From the NCBI RefSeq assembly GCF_947331435.1, contig NZ_CAMZOF010000002.1, forward strand, positions 620,001 through 684,000: a DNA stretch of 64,000 nucleotides, given 5' to 3'. This stretch comes from Pelagibius sp. Alg239-R121. GTDB lineage: Bacteria > Pseudomonadota > Alphaproteobacteria > Kiloniellales > Kiloniellaceae. Below, in pieces: positions 26,919 through 35,334 of the stretch. Numbering within the stretch: the first letter of the stretch is position 1; every line of letters starts with the position of its first letter. Both the position numbers and the translations under genes were made by a program. The notes beneath the pieces were generated by a model. The model was not told the origin of the DNA and did no database searches. It saw nothing but the letters and a program-made list of their open reading frames with translations.

Positions 26919-29900
26919 CTAATTGTTTTTGAGGTTAAGCGTTGCAAACGCCGGATTTAAACCAGTTGGGATGACTTCAATCGAACCCGTCGTAATGTTT
27001 CCGACCGGTGCTGCCGCGCCCGACCGGCCGATGCTGAGCAGCATCGATATCGAATCACTTTGATGCCGGACAACGTTGCTGCTGGCCGTGATACGCGGCG
27101 CACCGATCAGAACGACCGCACGCACACCTCCGCCGGCATCCTGCTCACATTGGTTCTGATTAAAGGAAACCGCAGAAGCCGCTGAATCGACAATTGAGAT
27201 CATAGCGCGAAGCAGGCGGGCCGCGTGATGGACCTGATTGTTCTGCACCATTATTTGACTCCGACGCGCGCGCGCAATGGCAAGGAAGTCGGCACGGGAG
27301 AAAGCAAAGACCTCGCCACCCACGGCAGCAAATCCCAAATCGTCCGATGCGACCCTCGGCACAGCGGCCAGAAAGCCCTGCGGCGATGGCGTTGATCCGA
27401 TATTGGGATCGATCTCATCGGCAATTCCCAAGGGACCGACTTCGATCGCCATCCAGCCAGTCGAGTTATCGCTGCGTGCGGCCACACCATTGATCCGGTT
27501 TGACTGAATCGAAAGCTGCGCAACAGGTGGCCGGGCCATGATCGCGGCCGCGCGAACGTCGGCGCGGTCGGGGCCGATCAGAGAGAAGACGTTACTGTCG
27601 ATCGCAACGCTCCCCACGCCTTGCACTGCGACCCCTGCCATTGACGTGCCTTCAGGTGCATTCTGCCCGATGGCCCTGATACTATTGCCAATAATCTGAC
27701 CCGTCGCAACGCGGGTTAAGATCACGGCGCCAGTGCCGTCCTGGTTGATTGATTCGCCGATTTCTTCGATGACGTTATTATCGACGGCGATATGCCTTAT
27801 GATGGCATCCGGTGCGGTCAGAATGCCCGCCGTGCCACATCGGCGAATGACGTTACGCTTGATCAGCAGAGCACCGTGACGCCCTTCGATACTGATCCCC
27901 GTAGCAGCGAGATCTCCGATCCTGTTGCCGATGATCTGGGCATCGGTCTCGGCATCGGGCGCAACATTGGGAATCAGACGAACGCCGCTACCGTTCTGCG
28001 GCCCACCGCTGATCTCATTGTCCTGCAAACGCAGGTCGGACAGTCCGAGGACCGCCGCGTCCCCGTTCGAGAAAATCGTGTTGTCATCAAGCGCCGTCGC
28101 TCCAATGGGCGGCTCGTACCAATTGATCTGCACACCGCGGTCCGCGCCGAAGAACAGATTCCGGGTGGCCGTGACGCCTGCAACGTTGAACGCGGTGCCG
28201 CTGAAGCGCATGGCCGCACGCATGCCAAACAAGATATTGTCGAGGGCACGAAACTCTGCAACAGCGAGATAACCCGGCCCCTCATTGTCGGGATCCAGCG
28301 CCGAAAAAGAACCCAGCGCAATGGGTGCCAGCACAAGGCATTCTTCGATCTTGGATCCGATCGCGACACCCTCTATGGCAATGCCATGATCCTGACGCGC
28401 TTCGCCGAGAGCACCGACCAATACAGCCAGGCGCCGAAGCGCGAGAAAGGCTGTATTGGTTGCCGTGATCCCGTTCGCGAACAGCAAATTGCCTGCAGCG
28501 TCCTCACCATCCGGCGCGACCAGAACACTCAAGCGTTCGATCTGCACATCAACGGACCCGGTGACGGCGATCGCAGAATCGTTGCCCTGATAAAGTATCA
28601 GCGTGGCAAGGCCCTGCCCGCGCAGGGTGATGGCCGTGCGAGACGTAATGTTGATCTGTTCATTGATCGTATAGGCGCCGCCGTCCAGACAGACGGTACC
28701 ACCCTCGGGCCCGATCTGATCGATGGCGGCCTGGATGGTCAGCTGACCGGAATTATGGCCCTCAGGTGTAACGCAGACCGTGCAGCCACAGCTTTCGCCG
28801 ACTTCACCGATTTCCGGCGGCCAGAAGACACGGCAATCCTGCACTGAGTTCGGGAAGGTCACAACTGCCAGACGGCAATAGTGACGTTGGACCGATTGCG
28901 GTGGTGCGTTACGCAGTTCTTCGATCTGTGTCCCGGCGGTCCGGGCGGCAAAGCTCCAGCAATCCATTTCCCTGAAGCCGCCAGGTCCCGCAGCGGTTGA
29001 GAAGGAGACGGTTACGCCCGATTCCAACATGATCGCCGTACCATCAGACGGGACTGGAATCAGCCCGTCCGAGCCGGGTGCATCCAGATCAACCCACTCC
29101 GTACCGTCTGCAAGCCGGACCACACCACGCTGATCCCAGCGGATGATGCGGCTGCGGCGGGTCTCAACCGTGTCGCCAGGAGCTCCCGAGGGAACGAGGT
29201 TGGCATTGATGGTGCCTTCCAGTTCAATCTCACGGGTTTCCTCGTTGACCAGTGCAACGCGAAGCATCTGACCTGAATGGTGATCAAGCTCCCGGCGGTC
29301 GTCCGTGATCTCAACCCAGTCGCCCGCCCGGAAGCGCAGGATTTCATCGCGACCGATCCGCCGCACCGTGATCCGGTCGGCAGGATTGGCGAAGGTTTCT
29401 ATTGCGGCCGCGACCGAACCGTTTTCACGCGAGAACTTGAAGCGCGCGTCTTCCTGCGTATCACCTACGCTGTGCAGCTTGGCGCAGTAGAACTGGTTCT
29501 CAATCCCGATGTAGCCGTCGGTCGGCGGGACAAGGCAGGGGTTTTCGGGGTCTTCTACATCCACCGTATCGGTCGTCAGACGCGCCGTAGAGGGCGCAAT
29601 CGTATTGATCCAGCCTTCCAGCTGATCGTCTTCCGTCGCGCAGGTCGCATTCGGACCTACATTCGGTAAGACACGGACCTGCCAAACCGTCTGCCAGCGT
29701 GTCGTGGTATCGATGCCACCCAGCGCCGGCTCCAATAGTTCGGGTTGTTCAAGTGGCGTGACCTCGCGGTGCCAGGCAACGACATAGACCAAATGCGGCC
29801 CGGCGCCAGTCGGTAGAGATTCGACATCCGGCCAGTAGGGCTGGCGATCATAAGGCAGGAAATCGCCTGTTTCTTGCGAAATCAGCTCGTCGAGCACCCC

Positions 29901-30260
29901 CTCAGGTCCGTCTGTCCCTTCGCGGGCCCGATCAAATACGGGATCGGCGAAATCGTCGTCGCCTGAGCCTGGATAATTCGCGGCCCCATGGCACTCTAGA
30001 AGCATTCCATCGAGGTATTTCCGGCCCCGCCCGATTTCCAGTCCTCCGCCAGCGGCAATCCTAATCTGAAAACCCAGAATGGTTTCACGCGGAACCACAG
30101 CCCGGCCGATGGTATCGATTGTGCCGGTGCGGATGCGGCGCTCGAAGATCTCGACCATTTCGTTCCAGTCGGAATCGAGAACCGCGCGGCCCTGTTGGAG
30201 AAACACCCCGGCGTAGTCCCGAAGGGCATCGAAACTGTCTCTGCTATAGTCGCCGCTCAT
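26919..30260 (-). CDS. DUF6519-type large protein with parallel beta-helix region
   Basis: This 1113-residue protein begins MSGDYSRDSFDALRDYAGVF and continues with QQGRAVLDSDWNEMVEI, the start seen in DUF6519 proteins of phage-tail-like clusters. The N-terminal half (to about 480) is the DUF6519 module and includes VVAWHREVTPLEQPELLEPAL. The C-terminal half, about 500-1100, has right-handed beta-helix character: an IQAAIDQIGPEGGTVCLDGG ladder start, then many short N/G-rich turns such as ATRNLFFG, LQDNEISGG, IIGNRIGD and IKRNVIRR. It follows the gpI-like gene and probably forms a baseplate-attached fibre or plate. No signal peptide. Confidence 0.75.
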   Translation of the reverse strand: MSGDYSRDSFDALRDYAGVFLQQGRAVLDSDWNEMVEIFERRIRTGTIDTIGRAVVPRETILGFQIRIAAGGGLEIGRGRKYLDGMLLECHGAANYPGSGDDDFADPVFDRAREGTDGPEGVLDELISQETGDFLPYDRQPYWPDVESLPTGAGPHLVYVVAWHREVTPLEQPELLEPALGGIDTTTRWQTVWQVRVLPNVGPNATCATEDDQLEGWINTIAPSTARLTTDTVDVEDPENPCLVPPTDGYIGIENQFYCAKLHSVGDTQEDARFKFSRENGSVAAAIETFANPADRITVRRIGRDEILRFRAGDWVEITDDRRELDHHSGQMLRVALVNEETREIELEGTINANLVPSGAPGDTVETRRSRIIRWDQRGVVRLADGTEWVDLDAPGSDGLIPVPSDGTAIMLESGVTVSFSTAAGPGGFREMDCWSFAARTAGTQIEELRNAPPQSVQRHYCRLAVVTFPNSVQDCRVFWPPEIGEVGESCGCTVCVTPEGHNSGQLTIQAAIDQIGPEGGTVCLDGGAYTINEQINITSRTAITLRGQGLATLILYQGNDSAIAVTGSVDVQIERLSVLVAPDGEDAAGNLLFANGITATNTAFLALRRLAVLVGALGEARQDHGIAIEGVAIGSKIEECLVLAPIALGSFSALDPDNEGPGYLAVAEFRALDNILFGMRAAMRFSGTAFNVAGVTATRNLFFGADRGVQINWYEPPIGATALDDNTIFSNGDAAVLGLSDLRLQDNEISGGPQNGSGVRLIPNVAPDAETDAQIIGNRIGDLAATGISIEGRHGALLIKRNVIRRCGTAGILTAPDAIIRHIAVDNNVIEEIGESINQDGTGAVILTRVATGQIIGNSIRAIGQNAPEGTSMAGVAVQGVGSVAIDSNVFSLIGPDRADVRAAAIMARPPVAQLSIQSNRINGVAARSDNSTGWMAIEVGPLGIADEIDPNIGSTPSPQGFLAAVPRVASDDLGFAAVGGEVFAFSRADFLAIARARRSQIMVQNNQVHHAARLLRAMISIVDSAASAVSFNQNQCEQDAGGGVRAVVLIGAPRITASSNVVRHQSDSISMLLSIGRSGAAAPVGNITTGSIEVIPTGLNPAFATLNLKNN

Positions 30261-30283
30261 AGGGTCGCCCCTCTCTTAAAAAT

Positions 30284-32506
30284 TCAAGTTTCAAAAAATA
30301 CGCCGGCTTCCAGACCAAACCGCAAATACTCTTCCAGACGAATCCGCAAATTGGCTTCTCGCTGTGGCTGGAACAGCACGTGATAAACGCCCATTTCACC
30401 GCCATCCGACGCGCCTGTGCGAATTTCTGCGGGCGCTACCTGGCGCAATTGCGCATAGGCAGGAGCACTGGCGCTTAAGGCCGTAAAACTCGGGCGCAGC
30501 CACCGCCGTATCCGCAACGCGATAAGCGCCCGTTCTGCTGCAGTGGCAGGCACACCGGTTTCTTCCTCGCGTGCTGTAACGGCCTGATCGATGGCCAGCT
30601 GCGGCTGACAACGATACCGCCGCGGTGTGACCGATCCGTCGGGGACGTAACTGAAGCGCATGCAGCCCTCTTGTTTGCGCAGGGCCCGAACGGGTGCTGA
30701 CCCGTCACCGGGATCGCGTGCAAACAGGATAGCGTCGGAGACCAAGGGGAAGCTGCGGGTGAGAATACGTCCAATGACTGTGGAAGTCAGAATCGTGAGC
30801 GCGCCTGCAGGGTCGCCCTCACCGGCAAGCCCCGACACCGCCAGCCCCTCGGCGCTGTCCAACGACGCCAAAGATGCCGCATCGATGATACAGTCTTCGA
30901 TCCTTACATTGGTCGTGTCGAGCATGCGCATCGGTCCGGCGATGGAGCGCGCAATGTCCAACTCAACCCCAGTTGCCGTAATGCGCAGGCTTTCCGCACC
31001 GGGACTTTGCGGTGCACCGGTCTCTGTGAAAGCCAGACCCGGAACGAGTGTCATGTGAGACAGGCTGACCGCACCCAATGACGCGCCTGACGGATCCGGC
31101 ACGATATGAAGAGCCGCACCTTCGACAACAAGGCCGTTTAGGCTCACCCGGGCATCCGATCCGCCGTGAATTTCGATTGGCGCTGCCGCCCGCAGTATGG
31201 GCCGGGCACCATCCGCCGCCCGCAAGCCGACCTCCGTTGCCGCGGCCGCCGTAATCGTAGCCGGGGCAACAAAGACGTCGTTGGTTGTAATTTCGACAAT
31301 GCCGCCATCGGGCTGCAGCGCATCGAGCGCGTCCTGTAAGGTTGCATGCTCGGCGCTCGGAAAGGCAATCACCGGTGTCCCGCTCATCGCGGTTGCAAGG
31401 CTGCTGGCGCGATTGTATTCGCCGCCGCCGATCGGAGCCGGAAAGGCCGTGTGATAGGTGACCCGCACTTCGCGGGTTTCGGGTTCAGGAAATGCCATCC
31501 GGCCCAGTTCCGGGTCGATCCGCAAGAGTGCGTTCGGCGCAGGTACTTCGGGTGCCGGTGCGCCTTCGAGATCGGCCAGCAGCGACGGATCGATGGCATC
31601 GTGGGGCGAGTGGTTCCACCCCGGCGCGTCATCAGACAGATCGCAGGCTTCGATACGTGTGACCGGAATCGCCACGTTGTCGATGAACACCTCCAGGCTG
31701 CGCAGGCTGCCTGCGTCGGTCCGCCCATACCAGAGTGCAGGATCGTCGTGCAGCATCCGGCGCGTGATGTCGCCAGGAACGTTGATCGGCTGGGCGAGAC
31801 TTTCGATCTCGGTTTCCGCCTCCTGCCGGTTTACAAGCTGGCGGGGGGCGCCCAGGGGATCGAAGAGGTAGCGCCGCGCATCGATCTGCGTGGCCGGCAC
31901 ATTACTCAGCCGTTGTGCCGCCAAACGCCAAAGGAAGATACCAATGTTCGGCAGGTTATGCTTTCCACCTGTGGACTTGCGCCCCGCACCCTGTGTGATC
32001 GAGCGCACATCGACGGAACGGGTTACCGAATCAAAGGCGCGTCCCAGCGGTTCCAGCATGAGCGGGTCGTGCAGGTCCGGGGTCGCGTGATGGCCGGCCC
32101 GGATATGGTTCATATGCTGGCAGGTGGCGACCAGCTGAAAATACTCGACCACCCGGGCCGGCCAGCCGGTGACATCTCTGGCCAATTGTTCCAGCACGGC
32201 GGCGGTACCTTTGCGCCGACGGTACGCGATGGTGTTGGCGACTTCCGCTCTCGTGCCCGTGGTCAAACCTTCGACCGGAAAAAGGGTCCTATAACCGATC
32301 ACGCCGCCAATGTAGGGGGCGGCCCAGGGTGCACAGGTTTCGATGAAGAGATCGTCGAGCAATTGTTCGATATTCTCTTCAACGGCAGCCCCCTCACGCG
32401 CCAGCACTGCAATCAATGCCCGCAGAGGTTCTCCTTCGTCCGCATCACGCAGACGATGGACAGCAGGAAGGAGCGCGTAGAGATTGTCTGCGTTGATCCG
32501 GTTCAT
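30284..32506 (-). CDS. gpI-like phage tail (baseplate) protein with a beta-helix insertion
   Basis: The 740-residue protein has an N-terminal phage tail protein I-like region (about 1-250; LYALLPAVHRLRDADEGEPL, APWAAPYIGGVIGYRT, RRRKGTAAVLEQLARDVTGW). A Pro/Ala-rich middle and a repetitive beta-helix-like stretch (about 370-560; HATLQDALDALQPDGGIVEI, SLNGLVVEG, IEDCIIDA) follow. The C-terminus is a compact all-alpha/beta segment. gpI sits at the baseplate between wedge proteins and fibres. Its start overlaps the stop of the upstream baseplate gene as ATGA. The beta-helix insertion is unusual compared with classical gpI (about 200 residues). Confidence 0.75.
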   Translation of the reverse strand: MNRINADNLYALLPAVHRLRDADEGEPLRALIAVLAREGAAVEENIEQLLDDLFIETCAPWAAPYIGGVIGYRTLFPVEGLTTGTRAEVANTIAYRRRKGTAAVLEQLARDVTGWPARVVEYFQLVATCQHMNHIRAGHHATPDLHDPLMLEPLGRAFDSVTRSVDVRSITQGAGRKSTGGKHNLPNIGIFLWRLAAQRLSNVPATQIDARRYLFDPLGAPRQLVNRQEAETEIESLAQPINVPGDITRRMLHDDPALWYGRTDAGSLRSLEVFIDNVAIPVTRIEACDLSDDAPGWNHSPHDAIDPSLLADLEGAPAPEVPAPNALLRIDPELGRMAFPEPETREVRVTYHTAFPAPIGGGEYNRASSLATAMSGTPVIAFPSAEHATLQDALDALQPDGGIVEITTNDVFVAPATITAAAATEVGLRAADGARPILRAAAPIEIHGGSDARVSLNGLVVEGAALHIVPDPSGASLGAVSLSHMTLVPGLAFTETGAPQSPGAESLRITATGVELDIARSIAGPMRMLDTTNVRIEDCIIDAASLASLDSAEGLAVSGLAGEGDPAGALTILTSTVIGRILTRSFPLVSDAILFARDPGDGSAPVRALRKQEGCMRFSYVPDGSVTPRRYRCQPQLAIDQAVTAREEETGVPATAAERALIALRIRRWLRPSFTALSASAPAYAQLRQVAPAEIRTGASDGGEMGVYHVLFQPQREANLRIRLEEYLRFGLEAGVFFET

Positions 32507-35334
32507 GCCATCACCTCCAGCAGATCGAAGGGTTCAGGCGAGAGCGTGAGAATTTCGGCGGGCAGCAAAGATCCATCAATTCCCCGTCGCCCTGTCTGCG
32601 ATACCAGGAGCCTATGATCGGTCGGGTTGGTTTGCGGGTCGATGTCCCGGTAGAGCCGGTCGATATCGACCGCCATGACGCCGTCGACCTCATGGGCTCG
32701 AGCAGCAACGTCGCTCAGTGCAACCGATTGGGCAAAATCGCGGCGCGCAAAGCTAAAGGCGTCCCGTAATGCTGCCTCCACTTCCGTCAGCACGGTGCTG
32801 TCGTCGTAGGCGCCATCGACGGCCACCTTCAGTCCCAGACGGAAGGTGGCGGGCTGATAGGTAATCAGGTCGAAGGTCACGAGTGGGTCGCCATAGGTAC
32901 GATACGCATCCAAAAGTGCGGAAAAGACCGGACCATCAACTGGAATCTCCACTCCGTCGTCGCCTGCAATGGTCACCACGATCCGGCGTGTCTCGCCCTG
33001 CCAGACCCAGCGCGCGTCGGCTTTTGCGATACCGGGGAAACCAAGCGCGAAATCCCGGTAGTCGGTCACTGAGACGACGCGCCCGAGCGTCAGCGTATAG
33101 ATCGGTGCATTTTGCCGTGCGGCGGCGGCGGCCTCAGCATCGGCGCCGCCGCTCGAGGGCAGTGGATTTGTGACCTCCCGGAGCCCGAGCGGCCGATCAA
33201 GCGGCAACGAAAGCTGACCGGCATTCAGGTTCCCAGCCCGTCCCAGGCCCTGTCGATATTCCGCCTGGATGTTGTCTCGGCCAGCCGGCGGGCGGGCGCC
33301 GGAGATGCCATCGCCGAACTGCACGGTCGTCTCACCCGCGTCCGACAGACTGGTAGTAAAGACTCGTTCGGTCGGCTGGCGGGCATAGAGATTGGGGACC
33401 TCATCCCACTGCACCCCGTCAATCCGCAACTGAAGAGTCGAAGCGACGCCGTTTTCTGTCGGCGCAACCAGATGTGTCACCGGGTTCTGTTTCAGGACGG
33501 CGGTTTGGAACGGGCGGGACGGATCACCGCCGCCGAGAATGTCGGAGACGCTTTCCCCATGCGAGCCAACAGCCACATTTGCGTGAATCGAGAGGCTGCG
33601 GCGGTCGAAGGCCGCGGACAAGGCATCTTGCAGGACGAGGGTTGAATGAGTCGCATCGACAAAGTTCACCCGATCAAGAATTGCCGTTTCCGCAATGATT
33701 TCCGAAGTGTCGTCCGCGACTATAGTCTCAAAATAACTGTCCGGCGCATTAACAGCCCCGGCAAATCCGTCCGCTTCTCCAAGCGTCCAGGTCAAGAGGC
33801 TGGACGAGCCTGGAACGGCGACGGGTTCACCATAGAGCGCGACACGCTGTCCCTTGCTGACGACCCGCGAAGCACCCTCAATCGATGTAAGTGTCAAGCT
33901 GTCGGCTCGAACGATCATCTGCGCACGGTGGCCAGCGAAAACCAAACGCCGCCCCTCGGGCAGCGCGGCTGCCGCCGTATCCAGCTCGATCACATTGCCG
34001 GTGACCGGGTCAATCAGAGGTTTTTCCGCCAACGCGATTTCTTCGCTGGCGCCATAAACCGAAACGCGCCTGTAATCGTCGTCGAAAACGCTCAAGCCTT
34101 CCGTCGTATCGAGCGTCAGACGCGTGGTTTTGCCGCTCACGGCATAGCGTGCCTCGGCATCATCCTTAGCCTCGACGATTCGATACAGCTCCACCAGACC
34201 CGTGGGCACCGTCAGCGCAACCCACCCCCCCTCTACAAAGCCTTTGTAGACGGCATCGAGCGATATCTGTCCGGTCCCCGGGAACTTGAAGGACCAGTCC
34301 CCGATGTTTGTCGCTGAACCCACGATCTTAGAAGGCGAGTTTTGCGGTGTTTCATCGCCGATGATGATAACCAACAGATCGGTTGTGTAACCGAAAGTGT
34401 CGCGTTGCTCCTTGGAAAGAACACGCGGATGAGGAGCATTGTAGCCGAAAAGCGACGCGCGCTCGCGCATCACGAAAAAGCGGTGATCTGCCTGCGCAGG
34501 CAGACCGGGCGGCGTATCGGATCCAAGCGGTTGGTCCCAACGCACCAGCGTCTTGTTCAGATCCGGATAGGGTGTGACCTGCAGGATCCGCCGGAAATCC
34601 CAGAGCTCCGAACCGGGATCATAGTCCGCGGCCGAGGGATCTCCGCGCTGCCGGCCCACGATCACTATCGCATCGCCTTTCTGCAGTGTCGGAAGCCCCT
34701 CAAGCCAGGTTTCGAAATCGTCATTTGCGGGTGCGATGCGCCGGTTCTGACGGGGACGCAGCCTGTTCCAGGCGACCCGGGCGTGAAACGCTTCAAGGGT
34801 TTCAAATGTCTGGGGTTCTTCGTCCGGTCCTGGCTGGCTTTGCACGCGCGTTCCGGCGGGCACCTCCAGATCGGCCACATCGGCCTCTGCACCCGGCGGA
34901 TCATCCATCAGAAAAACGAGATCAGTTTCGGCCGCGGACCCGGGATGCAGCCGATAACCAATCAGACGCGCGATCTCGGCAATGGATAGCCGTTCAAGTG
35001 CCGTCTGAATATAGGCTTCGTTTGCATGGCGTTCCTGATAGAAGCTCAGCACATCACAGACGCTTGCCCAGGCATCGATCAGAGCGATGGTAAAGTCATC
35101 ATCCTCGCGCGTGCCCAAGCCGAGAAGAGGCGGATGAGCGGATGACGCGAGATTTGCCAGCATCGAAGCCTTGAAGCGCCCGTGGTCCCCAATCCGGTAA
35201 TCAATGGCCGTGAGGTTCGGCCGGTTCTCGACGGCCTGCAAAGTCGAAAGCGTCGTGCCGTCGCAGCAATCGCAGGTGCTGCCGATGTCCTGACCTAAAT
35301 CAGCGTGTCCGATGCGAATAGGAGCGTCGCTCAC
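32503..35334 (-). CDS. baseplate assembly protein J-like (large, 943 residues)
   Basis: The protein fits the group of large baseplate J-like proteins in contractile-tail clusters. The N-terminus includes a CDCCDG cysteine cluster near 20. The C-terminal half has the gpJ-like features QFGDGISGARPPAGRDNIQA, LPSSGGADAEAAAAARQNAP and VVSVTDYRDFALGFPGIAKA. gpJ/gp6 relatives form the wedge ring around the spike. It lies between a second gpJ-like gene and the gpI-like gene, overlapping both by four bases. The two J-like genes share only the C-terminal pattern and are not recent duplicates. Confidence 0.82.
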   Translation of the reverse strand: MSDAPIRIGHADLGQDIGSTCDCCDGTTLSTLQAVENRPNLTAIDYRIGDHGRFKASMLANLASSAHPPLLGLGTREDDDFTIALIDAWASVCDVLSFYQERHANEAYIQTALERLSIAEIARLIGYRLHPGSAAETDLVFLMDDPPGAEADVADLEVPAGTRVQSQPGPDEEPQTFETLEAFHARVAWNRLRPRQNRRIAPANDDFETWLEGLPTLQKGDAIVIVGRQRGDPSAADYDPGSELWDFRRILQVTPYPDLNKTLVRWDQPLGSDTPPGLPAQADHRFFVMRERASLFGYNAPHPRVLSKEQRDTFGYTTDLLVIIIGDETPQNSPSKIVGSATNIGDWSFKFPGTGQISLDAVYKGFVEGGWVALTVPTGLVELYRIVEAKDDAEARYAVSGKTTRLTLDTTEGLSVFDDDYRRVSVYGASEEIALAEKPLIDPVTGNVIELDTAAAALPEGRRLVFAGHRAQMIVRADSLTLTSIEGASRVVSKGQRVALYGEPVAVPGSSSLLTWTLGEADGFAGAVNAPDSYFETIVADDTSEIIAETAILDRVNFVDATHSTLVLQDALSAAFDRRSLSIHANVAVGSHGESVSDILGGGDPSRPFQTAVLKQNPVTHLVAPTENGVASTLQLRIDGVQWDEVPNLYARQPTERVFTTSLSDAGETTVQFGDGISGARPPAGRDNIQAEYRQGLGRAGNLNAGQLSLPLDRPLGLREVTNPLPSSGGADAEAAAAARQNAPIYTLTLGRVVSVTDYRDFALGFPGIAKADARWVWQGETRRIVVTIAGDDGVEIPVDGPVFSALLDAYRTYGDPLVTFDLITYQPATFRLGLKVAVDGAYDDSTVLTEVEAALRDAFSFARRDFAQSVALSDVAARAHEVDGVMAVDIDRLYRDIDPQTNPTDHRLLVSQTGRRGIDGSLLPAEILTLSPEPFDLLEVMA

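Noticed and set aside
31346-32617. 423-codon plus-strand frame opposite the gpI-like gene
   Set aside because: Antisense shadow; the minus-strand frame is coherent with its neighbours and overlaps them as ATGA.
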